A stretch of 38,905 nt of DNA from Coriobacteriales bacterium. GTDB taxonomy: Bacteria > Actinomycetota > Coriobacteriia > Coriobacteriales > Atopobiaceae. The notes below the pieces were generated by a model. The model was not told the DNA's origin and made no database searches. It saw only the letters and a program-made list of their open reading frames with translations. Location: assembly GCA_030529665.1 (NCBI GenBank), contig JAUMWL010000001.1, positions 44,393 through 83,297 of the forward strand. Direction: 5' to 3'. Positions 21,702-29,409 of the stretch are shown one piece after another; the stretch's first letter is position 1, and every line of letters starts with the position of its first letter. Made by a program: the position numbers and the translations under genes.

Positions 21702-24355
21702 TGTACGACACTTCGTTTGCCGATGCGGTTGGTGCCGCACGCAGGCCCAAGACCTTGGTTTCTGGAAGCATCAGTCGTCACGTGTACGATGTCTCGCAGA
21801 TTCCCGGAGCGGAGAGGCTTCCACGTGCCCTGGTGGTGCTGTTGGAAAACGTCGTTCGCAACGCCAAGACGGACGAGGAGGCAACGCAGGCGGCTGCCCG
21901 CATTGTTGAGGCAGGCACGCAGGCTCGTCAGGGAGAAGAGATTGAGTTTATGCCCGCGCGCGTGCTCTTTCAGGACTTTACCGGCGTGCCGGTGTTCGTG
22001 GACTTTGCGGCCATGCGCGATGCGATGGTCGAGCGTGGCGGTGACCCTCGCAAGGTGAACCCGCGCATTCCCTGCACGCTGGTGGTCGACCACTCGGTGA
22101 TCGCGGACTGCGCAGGCACCTGTGACGCCGCATCCCAAAACGAGCTGATGGAGGCAAAGCGCAACCACGAGAGGTTCGCGTTCCTCAAATGGGCATCCAA
22201 GTCGTTTGACAACGTGGAGATCGTGCCGCCAGGTGGTGGCATATGCCATCAGCTCAACATCGAGCGATTCTGCAGCGTGGCAACGCGTGATGCCTTGGCA
22301 CAGGGCGAGGCCGAGGTTGGATGCTTTGACACGTTGGTCGGCACGGACTCCCACACCACCACGGCAAACGGCCTCGGCGTGCTTGGCTGGGGCGTGGGTG
22401 GCATAGAGGCAGAGGCAGCCGCCTTGGGACAGCCCATCTCCATGCTTGTGCCTCCCGTAGTGGAGCTGCGCCTTACCGGCGAGCTGGCCGATGGTGTGTC
22501 GGGCATGGACCTGGCGCTCACCGTTGCTCGTATGCTGCGCCAAGAGGGCGTGGTGGGTACGCTCGTGGAGGTTACGGGCCCCGGTGTAAAGACGCTCACG
22601 GCCACGCAGAGGGCCGCCGTGGCAAACATGACGCCCGAGTATGGCGCCACCACCACGCTGTTCCCGGTCGATGACGTGGTGTGCGACTACCTGAGCCTTA
22701 CGGGTCGCGATCCCCAAGAGGTCGCCTTTGCCAAGGACTTCTATGGGATGCAGGGCATTTGGGGCGAGGTAGAGGGGCGTACGTACTCTCGCACCCTTGA
22801 GCTCGACCTGTCCTCCGTGCGCGTATGCCTCGCGGGTCCCTCGCGTCCCCACAACTACGTTGAGCCGGCTGGCCTTCGCGAGCGCTTCCGCTCAAACGCT
22901 GCGGAGCACGGGCATGGCGACCTTTCCCAAACGTTCCCCATCTCCTGCGGCGACCAAACGTTTGAGCTTGGCCATGGCACCGTTGCCATAGCCGCCATAA
23001 CCAGCTGCACAACCGCCACCGACCCCGCCATGATGGTTGCCGCCGGCCTCTGCGCAAAGAAGGCCACCGATCGCGGCCTTAAGGCCAAACCGTGGGTAAA
23101 GCGCATTCTGGCTCCCGGCAGCCGTGCCACCGAGATGCTGCTCGAGCGTGCCGGCCTTACCGACGCCCTCTTTAAGCTTGGCTTCTACACGTGCGGCTTT
23201 GGCTGCATGAGCTGCATTGGCAACTCCGGGGACATCCACCCCTCGCTGCATGCCGTGGCCGATAGCATGGAGCTCACCAGCGTTCTTTCGGGCAACCGCA
23301 ACTTTGACGGTCGCATCTCGCCCGACGTGGCGCAAAACTACCTCAGCCAGCCCGCCATGGTGGTGGCCTACGCGCTGGTTGGCACCATGGACGCAGACCT
23401 CTCCAGCGAGCCTGTGGGAACTGACGAGCAGGGCAGGGATGTAATGCTGAGCGACCTGCTTCCCACGAGTGCCGAGATTCAGGAGGTCTTGGACAAGGTC
23501 CTTACCGCAGACCTGTTTGCAAAGGGTGCCGAAGGCCTCTTTGACGGTTCCGACGCGTGGAAGAGCATCGAGTCCGAGGAGTCGAGCACCTTCCCTTGGG
23601 ATCCGGAGTCCACCTACGTTCGTCGTCCTCCGTATTTTGATCAGGCGGTACAGCAGGAGTCGCTGTGCCTCAAGGATGCCCGCGCGCTCGTGATGCTGGG
23701 AGACTTTGTGACCACCGATCACATCTCGCCGGCCGGAAGCATAGCCATGGGATCTCCTGCGTCGCGCTATCTCGAGCAAAACGGCGTCTTGCCCGAGGAC
23801 TACAACACCTACGGCAGCCGTCGCGGCAACCATGAGGTAATGATGCGGGGAACGTTTGCAAACGTCCGCCTACAGAACCTCCTTGCCGACGGCAAGAACG
23901 GCGGCTATACGCGCGATCTCATTACAAACGACATCGTGGCTGTATATGACGCCGCCGTCGACTACCAAAAGAACGATGTGGAGCTCATTGGCATTGCGGG
24001 CAAGATGTATGGCTCGGGCTCAAGCCGAGACTGGGCTGGCAAGGGTCCGGCTCTGCTGGGCATTCGCGCGGTGATTGCGGAGAGCTTCGAGAGGATCCAT
24101 CGATCCAACCTTGTGCAGATGGGCGTAATGCCGCTGGAGTTCAAGGATGGCCAAAACGCGTCGACGCTTGGCCTCACTGGCACCGAGACCTTTGACATCG
24201 CCATAAAGGATGGCAAGACCGCGACGGTGGTTGCCCATGGCGTGGACAAGGACACGAGCTTTGAGTGCGTGGTGCGCGTCGACACGCCCATGGAGGCCGC
24301 GTTCATGCGCTCTGGTGGAATCCTGCCGTACGTGCTTGACGGATTGGTCGGTTAG
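21701..24355 (+). CDS. acnA: Aconitate hydratase, AcnA type
   Basis: This [4Fe-4S] enzyme interconverts citrate and isocitrate via cis-aconitate. The 884-residue length and domain order fit the AcnA/IRP1 type. The three cluster-ligand cysteines are at 436 (SCTTATDP), 502 and 505 (GCMSCIGNSGD). The equivalent motifs are usually SCTNTSNP and GCTTCIGNSG, so flanking residues vary but all ligands are kept. The C-terminal swivel domain shows MYGSGSSRDWAGKG and AESFERIHRSNLVQMGVMPLEF. ATG 21701 overlaps the stop of the P-type ATPase gene and has GAAGGAG upstream. No other TCA-cycle gene lies in the window; the enzyme may feed glutamate synthesis in a partial cycle. Confidence 0.96.
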   Translation: MYDTSFADAVGAARRPKTLVSGSISRHVYDVSQIPGAERLPRALVVLLENVVRNAKTDEEATQAAARIVEAGTQARQGEEIEFMPARVLFQDFTGVPVFVDFAAMRDAMVERGGDPRKVNPRIPCTLVVDHSVIADCAGTCDAASQNELMEAKRNHERFAFLKWASKSFDNVEIVPPGGGICHQLNIERFCSVATRDALAQGEAEVGCFDTLVGTDSHTTTANGLGVLGWGVGGIEAEAAALGQPISMLVPPVVELRLTGELADGVSGMDLALTVARMLRQEGVVGTLVEVTGPGVKTLTATQRAAVANMTPEYGATTTLFPVDDVVCDYLSLTGRDPQEVAFAKDFYGMQGIWGEVEGRTYSRTLELDLSSVRVCLAGPSRPHNYVEPAGLRERFRSNAAEHGHGDLSQTFPISCGDQTFELGHGTVAIAAITSCTTATDPAMMVAAGLCAKKATDRGLKAKPWVKRILAPGSRATEMLLERAGLTDALFKLGFYTCGFGCMSCIGNSGDIHPSLHAVADSMELTSVLSGNRNFDGRISPDVAQNYLSQPAMVVAYALVGTMDADLSSEPVGTDEQGRDVMLSDLLPTSAEIQEVLDKVLTADLFAKGAEGLFDGSDAWKSIESEESSTFPWDPESTYVRRPPYFDQAVQQESLCLKDARALVMLGDFVTTDHISPAGSIAMGSPASRYLEQNGVLPEDYNTYGSRRGNHEVMMRGTFANVRLQNLLADGKNGGYTRDLITNDIVAVYDAAVDYQKNDVELIGIAGKMYGSGSSRDWAGKGPALLGIRAVIAESFERIHRSNLVQMGVMPLEFKDGQNASTLGLTGTETFDIAIKDGKTATVVAHGVDKDTSFECVVRVDTPMEAAFMRSGGILPYVLDGLVG

Positions 24356-24365
24356 TTTGTCGGAC

Positions 24366-24412
24366 CGTATGACTCATTCGCACAAATCCTTATTGTGCGA
24401 ATGAGTCATACG
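24366..24412 (+). terminator. Perfect 20-bp inverted repeat after acnA
   Basis: The arms at 24366-24385 and 24393-24412 are perfectly complementary around a 7-base loop. Outer AGTTTG (24354-24359) and CAAACT (24416-24421) can extend it. No T run follows, so it could terminate by another route, protect the acnA mRNA end or be a mobile remnant. Confidence 0.6.
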
Positions 24413-24503
24413 TGGCAAACTAGGATAGTATGGGATGGCTGTGAAAAGCGTCTTGGACTGATAGAATTCCTATCTGAACCATATCGACTTTCTGGAGGGA
24501 AGC

Positions 24504-25052
24504 ATGGGGTTGTTTGGCGAGCCGCTATATACTCCAAAATATAAGGTTGTGGGCGACGAGGTCGCTGTGTTTCAGACCTCAAAGGGATGCATACGCGTAC
24601 GTCTGGATGGCGCAGGTGCGCCCATTCACGTGGCGAACTTGTGCGAGCTGGCGGAATCCGGCTTCTATGACGGCACCAAGTTCCATCGCTACGTTCCTGG
24701 CTTTGTCATTCAGGGGGGAGACCCCAACACCAAGGGGATGAAGCCGACCGACGTAGCCGCGGGCAGACGCGGCCCAAAGGGAATGCCTGGCACGGGCGGC
24801 CCTGGGTACCGCATTCGCGAGGAGTATACGAGCAACCCGCGCAACAGCCACGTTGACGGCGCGCTGGCAATGGCGCGTTCGCAGGACCCCAATTCGGCTG
24901 GATCTCAGTTCTACTTTTGCCTTGGGCCACAGCATGGTCTAGACTCAGGGTATACCGTATTTGGAACTACGCTCGACGGCAAGGATGTAATCTCAGCGCT
25001 GCGCGCAGGAGACGTATTGGAATCCGTAACCATTGAGCACATTGGGCACTGA
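24504..25052 (+). CDS. Cyclophilin-type peptidyl-prolyl cis-trans isomerase
   Basis: This protein-folding enzyme catalyses cis-trans isomerisation of Xaa-Pro bonds. The 182-residue product starts at ATG 24504 after GGAGGG. Cyclophilin hallmarks are present: FHRYVPGFVIQGGDP around residues 54-68, GALAMARSQDPNSAGSQFYF around 117-136 and TVFGTTLDGKDVI near 150-163. No signal peptide or lipobox is visible, so it is probably cytoplasmic. The TPR protein gene starts 25 bases after its stop, so they likely form an operon that may continue into mreB. Upstream, GATAG (24460-24464) and CTATC (24470-24474) flank AATTC as a small dyad. Confidence 0.93.
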   Translation: MGLFGEPLYTPKYKVVGDEVAVFQTSKGCIRVRLDGAGAPIHVANLCELAESGFYDGTKFHRYVPGFVIQGGDPNTKGMKPTDVAAGRRGPKGMPGTGGPGYRIREEYTSNPRNSHVDGALAMARSQDPNSAGSQFYFCLGPQHGLDSGYTVFGTTLDGKDVISALRAGDVLESVTIEHIGH

Positions 25053-25077
25053 CCACCTAAGGCATCGAGGAGCTATC

Positions 25078-26580
25078 GTGAACCAACAGATATTTGAATC
25101 GGGATATGCGGCATATCAGGCTGGCGACTGGGCGGCTGCGGCGATGACGTTGTCTCAGGCCAAGGAGAACGGCGAGGTGTCTGGCAAGACAGATCACCTT
25201 AGGGGCAATGCCCTCATGCAGCTTGGTCGCTATGCGGAGGCGAGCGAGGCCTACGAGGACGCACTCAAGGACACGGAGTATGGCATGGTAGGTGCGCTGT
25301 GCACCAACCGTGGTCGTGCGCTGGTAGCTTCGGGTAAGCTCCGCGAAGCCATCGAATCACTCAACACCGCCACGCAGGACGAGTCTTATGCGACGCCGTA
25401 CAAGGCCTACATGTCAATGGGTAGTGCCTATCGTGCGCTTGGCGACACGCGTAGCGCGGGCATTGCCTATCGCAATGCGGCCATCGACGAGGCCAATCCC
25501 GATCCCAGCACCGCGTTGCGCAAGCTGGGCAGCTGCTTTATGGACCTAGGCAGGCCTGGCGATGCCGTGGAGTCCTACAGGACCGCCCTCGACTTCTCGT
25601 CGAGCGCTCGTGAGCAGAACTCCATCTATTGCGAGCTGGCCTTGGCCTATGTGGCTGGAAACCAGATGAGCGAGGCCGTGGATGCCTTCAACCACGCAAC
25701 GGCCGACGGCACCCTCATTCTTACCCCCGAGGCACGTGCCACATACGATGCGGCACGCAATGCCGTGGCGGCACGCGCAGGCGAGAGGCGCAGCTCCGAG
25801 ACGGACATCTTCCTTGCCGCCGCAGGATACGGTTCATACCCCGTCGACCCCTTGGATCCCACGGGCGAGGCATCGGGCAACCTCATGCCCAGCCCCGAGG
25901 ACACTGGCTTCTTCTCCATTAGCGAGGAAGAGATCGTAAACGACGACCGCAAGCGTCGTCGCGGTCGTGGTGGCAAGATCTTTGTCGTCATCCTCATCCT
26001 CATACTGCTTATTGCCGGCGCCTCGTTCTTTGCCTACAGCCAGGGCTTTGGCTGGCCCATGCAGGAGGCTGTGGTGGAGGACCTGTTTGCCGCAAAGACC
26101 AACGGCGACGACCTGGACGGCTATATCTCCGACTCCTTGGACGATGGTGCACGCGGGCAGATTGAGGCCTTGGTGCCCTCGGGAGCAAGCATAAACATTA
26201 CGGGCGTGGAGCGTGCCATGAGCACGTCCTCCGTGCAGGTGAGCGCAACCCTGGAAGAGGGTGGCGAGCGTAGCTACGAAATCTCCCTGGTGCGTGACGG
26301 CATTGGCTGGAAGGTAAGCAACTTCGAGCCGGCGCTCATAAACAAGACCGACGAGACCAAGACGGAATCGGACTCCAAGACCGAGGAGGCACAGGCGGAC
26401 GAGGAGCAAAGCACTGAGTCTGCCGAGCAGAGCACCGAGGCCACGGAGGAGCAGGCTCCCGCCGAGGAGGCCGCGCCTGAGGAGCAGCAAGCCTCCGACA
26501 CTGAGGAAATCGTTGTCGACGAGTCCGCATCCGATGAAGGCGAGGCCCAGTACACTGAGGAGGCGGCTCCGCAGGAGTAG
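25078..26580 (+). CDS. TPR-repeat membrane protein with acidic C-terminal tail
   Basis: GTG 25078 is chosen because GAGGAG lies just upstream, giving 500 residues. Residues 1-225 consist of tetratricopeptide-like repeats, for example YAAYQAGDWAAAAMTLSQAK and YAEASEAYEDALKD, probably forming a cytoplasmic protein-binding surface. A basic RKRRRGRGG patch precedes one transmembrane helix at about 300-320. A small extracytoplasmic domain (about 325-430) follows. The last 75 residues are an unstructured Glu/Ala/Gln/Ser-rich acidic tail. The predicted topology is N-in, C-out. The position between a cyclophilin and mreB suggests a link to wall growth or envelope protein folding. I do not recognise a named family beyond the TPR fold. 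Confidence 0.7.
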   Translation: MNQQIFESGYAAYQAGDWAAAAMTLSQAKENGEVSGKTDHLRGNALMQLGRYAEASEAYEDALKDTEYGMVGALCTNRGRALVASGKLREAIESLNTATQDESYATPYKAYMSMGSAYRALGDTRSAGIAYRNAAIDEANPDPSTALRKLGSCFMDLGRPGDAVESYRTALDFSSSAREQNSIYCELALAYVAGNQMSEAVDAFNHATADGTLILTPEARATYDAARNAVAARAGERRSSETDIFLAAAGYGSYPVDPLDPTGEASGNLMPSPEDTGFFSISEEEIVNDDRKRRRGRGGKIFVVILILILLIAGASFFAYSQGFGWPMQEAVVEDLFAAKTNGDDLDGYISDSLDDGARGQIEALVPSGASINITGVERAMSTSSVQVSATLEEGGERSYEISLVRDGIGWKVSNFEPALINKTDETKTESDSKTEEAQADEEQSTESAEQSTEATEEQAPAEEAAPEEQQASDTEEIVVDESASDEGEAQYTEEAAPQE

Positions 26581-26633
26581 CCAAAACAGAATCTCTTCCG
26601 CATACACACAAGTATTTCGAAGGATAGGAAGAA

Positions 26634-27677
26634 ATGGGTTTTTTTGACGCTCTGTTTAGCGAGTATGGCGGTGACCTTGCCATTGATCTGGGCACCGCCA
26701 ACACGCTTGTATCTGCCAGGGGCAGAGGAATTGTGCTCAACGAACCTTCGGTTGTGGCAATCGACAAGGCGGAGGATCGTGTGCTTGCGGTTGGAGCGGA
26801 TGCCAAGCGCATGATTGGTCGCACGCCGGGATCGATCATTGCCGAGCGCCCGCTCAAGGACGGCGTAATCGCAGACTTTGACGTTACCGAGGTAATGCTT
26901 CGCTACTTCATAGAGAAGGCGCGAGAGAGGCAGTATCCGTGGACGCCACGTCCGCGCGTCGTTGTGTGCGTTCCCTCGGGCGTCACGTCGGTCGAGAAGC
27001 GCGCGGTGTTTGAGGCCACCATTCAGGCTGGTGCACGACAGGCGTTCTTGATCGAGGAGCCAATGGCCGCCGCCATTGGTGCCGACCTACCCATCGAAGA
27101 CCCCACGGGATCCATGGTGGTGGACATTGGTGGCGGTACCACCGAGGTCGCCGTTATTGCCATGGGCGGAATCGTGGTATCAAAGTCCATACGAACCGCC
27201 GGTGACGAGTTTGACCAAACCATACTCGAGCACGTGCGCGACGTATACAAGCTATCCATTGGCGAGCGCACGGCCGAAGACATAAAGATAAAGGTTGGGT
27301 CGGCGGCGCCTTTGCGCGAGGAACTTGACGTGGAGGTAAACGGGCGCGACGTGATGAGCGGCATGCCCAAGACCGTGCGCATAGAGAGCGAAGAGATTCG
27401 GCGCGCCCTCGACAAGCCCCTGGATGAGGTTACCAAGGCGGTAAAGGATGCCTTGGACGCCACGCCCCCCGACTTGGCAAGCGACCTCATGTATTACGGC
27501 ATACTGCTTACGGGCGGTGGCGCCTATCTGCGTGGTTTGGACCAACGCCTGCGCGAGGAGACGGGAGTGCCCGTTAACGTGAGCCCCACCGCATTGGAAA
27601 ACGTGGTCAATGGGTGTGCCCGAGTTCTTGAGGCCAACGCCTTGTCCGGAGGCTTCGTGCAGAGTGCGGGTCTTTAG
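26634..27677 (+). CDS. mreB: Rod shape-determining protein MreB
   Basis: This bacterial actin homologue polymerises at the membrane and guides lateral wall synthesis. The 347 residues match the usual MreB length. The phosphate-1 motif is AIDLGTANTLV near residues 17-27, phosphate-2 is VDIGGGTTE at 163-171, and the adenosine-binding LLTGGGAYLRGLD is near 283-295. The start ATG 26634 follows AGGATAGGAAG. It opens with MGFFDALFSE, an amphipathic-looking N-terminus that may bind membrane. mreC follows 11 bases after the stop, placing it in an mreBCD-PBP2-rodA operon. Confidence 0.96.
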   Translation: MGFFDALFSEYGGDLAIDLGTANTLVSARGRGIVLNEPSVVAIDKAEDRVLAVGADAKRMIGRTPGSIIAERPLKDGVIADFDVTEVMLRYFIEKARERQYPWTPRPRVVVCVPSGVTSVEKRAVFEATIQAGARQAFLIEEPMAAAIGADLPIEDPTGSMVVDIGGGTTEVAVIAMGGIVVSKSIRTAGDEFDQTILEHVRDVYKLSIGERTAEDIKIKVGSAAPLREELDVEVNGRDVMSGMPKTVRIESEEIRRALDKPLDEVTKAVKDALDATPPDLASDLMYYGILLTGGGAYLRGLDQRLREETGVPVNVSPTALENVVNGCARVLEANALSGGFVQSAGL

Positions 27678-27688
27678 GAGAGGGATTC

Positions 27689-28831
27689 ATGCCCACAATG
27701 CCTTCGATGCCCACCGGCCGCAACCGAAAGACGCCATCTAAGCTCATAAAGAACGAGTCGGGTGGCGGCGCTGGGTTGCTCACCATGGTGCTCGTTATCA
27801 TATCGCTCGTGCTCTTTACGCTCAATGTTGGCGAGGGGGGCGAGGGCTTCCTTACCTCCGTGGGTGGCGTGGCCCAGACCATAGTGTCTCCTTTGCGCAT
27901 GGCGGGCGCGGCAATACTGTCGCCATTTGTCGGTGTGGGCAACGTGGTTAGAAACCTAACCGCCGACGAGAAGTCGCTTACTGACCTTGAGGACGAGATA
28001 GAGAGGCTCAGTGCCCGCAACGTGGAGCTGGAGGAGGCGGAGGTCACCGCACGCCAGCTTCAAGAGCTCCTAGACCTCAGAAGCGCGTATAACCTTCAGT
28101 CTACAGCAGCCCACGTTATAGCGGGTGCCACCGACTCATGGGTTTCGTCTGTAACGCTCGACAAGGGCAAGGGTGCGGGCATCGAGGTGGGTATGCCGGT
28201 AACGGACAGCGCGGGAGCCGTCGGACAAGTAATGGACAGCTTTGCCACGACGTCAACCGTGAGGCTCATCACCGACGAGGGCTCGTCCATTGCCGCCATG
28301 ATTCAGTCCACCAGGGCGCAGGGAATGCTCAAGGGCTCGCCCGACGGGACGCTCTACCTCTCGTTTATACGGACCGACCAGGCGGTTGAGGTTGGCGACA
28401 TTGTGGTTACCAGCGGCCTTGGCGGCGTGTTCCCAAAGGGGCTGCCCATCGGCAAGGTCTCGGTCGTGGACAGCACGCCGGGCTCCACGTACTATAGCAT
28501 TGTGGTTGAGCCCTATGCGCATGTGGAGAACTTGGAAGAAGTGCTAGTCATAACGTCGCTCACCAAGGAGCAGCGTGCCACGGCTGAGGACTTGCAACAA
28601 TCCGATGCCGCCGACATGGATGCGGCGTCGGGCAGCGCCAAGACCGTGGAGAAGCAGGAAGACAAAGAAACTGTGGACAAGACGGATGCCGACGATGCCA
28701 AGACCACGGATGGGTATGCATCTAATGACGACCGATACAAAGTTGATGACACGACTGCGGCGTCTGACGAGGATGACTCGGAGACACTTGAATACGAGTC
28801 TCCTCATTCGACCTATGGGGGAGGGGAATAG
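27689..28831 (+). CDS. mreC: Cell-shape protein MreC with long acidic tail
   Basis: This elongasome scaffold links MreB, MreD and PBP2. The 380 residues contain one transmembrane helix (about 30-47), a coiled coil (about 92-130) and the extracytoplasmic beta-domain, which includes VTLDKGKGAGIEVGMPV and TSGLGGVFPKGLPIGKV. From about residue 290 the chain becomes an unusually long Asp/Lys/Glu/Thr-rich tail of about 90 residues that is not part of the MreC fold; standard MreC proteins are about 280-370 residues. Translation begins at ATG 27689, after GGAGAGGG, and mreD starts three bases after the stop. Confidence 0.94.
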   Translation: MPTMPSMPTGRNRKTPSKLIKNESGGGAGLLTMVLVIISLVLFTLNVGEGGEGFLTSVGGVAQTIVSPLRMAGAAILSPFVGVGNVVRNLTADEKSLTDLEDEIERLSARNVELEEAEVTARQLQELLDLRSAYNLQSTAAHVIAGATDSWVSSVTLDKGKGAGIEVGMPVTDSAGAVGQVMDSFATTSTVRLITDEGSSIAAMIQSTRAQGMLKGSPDGTLYLSFIRTDQAVEVGDIVVTSGLGGVFPKGLPIGKVSVVDSTPGSTYYSIVVEPYAHVENLEEVLVITSLTKEQRATAEDLQQSDAADMDAASGSAKTVEKQEDKETVDKTDADDAKTTDGYASNDDRYKVDDTTAASDEDDSETLEYESPHSTYGGGE

Positions 28832-28834
28832 CCG

Positions 28835-29401
28835 ATGCAGATTAACGATGCTCGCAAGAGCAAGAAGAACCACATCGCCTTGGCGCTCGTGTGTCTGTTG
28901 CTGCAGGTTATGGCTTCTCCCAACATTGGCATGGGTAACGGAAGGATCAACTTTGCCCTCATATATGCGGGTGTGTATGCGCTCTCCGTCGGTGGCAGGC
29001 GCGCGGTCGTCGCTGGGTTCTTTGCGGGTCTTTTGTACGACGCGCTATCAACCGGACCTTTTGGCGTGATGTCAAGTCTGCTCACCATACTCTCGTTTGC
29101 CTTAGGTCTGGAGGAGCGCAACAGGTTTATAGATGGGTTCGTGCCGTCTTTGTCTGCATTTGGCGTAGGGTCTCTCTTAGTGCAGCTGTTCTATCACATA
29201 ACCTTGTCTATGCTTGGTGACGGGGCCAGCATGGTGGACATAGTTCTTATGCGCGTGCTGCCCGCCTATGCCATAACCTTTGTGTGCTTCTTGCCGTTTG
29301 CGTACTACGAGGTGCGCAAGGGATCCGGAACACGCGGCAAGCACGCTGGAGGAAAGTCTGCCGGCTTGCGCGAGAACTACTACGATCTGAGAAACCTCTA
29401 G
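28835..29401 (+). CDS. mreD: Rod shape-determining membrane protein MreD
   Basis: This small polytopic membrane component of the Rod complex is 188 residues with about five hydrophobic segments. The family-typical GFFAGLLYDALSTGPFG stretch lies near residues 60-76. It begins at ATG 28835, four bases after the mreC stop, with GGGGAATA upstream. The order mreB-mreC-mreD-PBP2-rodA supports the call, because MreD sequences are otherwise poorly conserved. The C-terminus is a charged cytoplasmic tail. Confidence 0.88.
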   Translation: MQINDARKSKKNHIALALVCLLLQVMASPNIGMGNGRINFALIYAGVYALSVGGRRAVVAGFFAGLLYDALSTGPFGVMSSLLTILSFALGLEERNRFIDGFVPSLSAFGVGSLLVQLFYHITLSMLGDGASMVDIVLMRVLPAYAITFVCFLPFAYYEVRKGSGTRGKHAGGKSAGLRENYYDLRNL

Positions 29402-29409
29402 GTGGAGTT

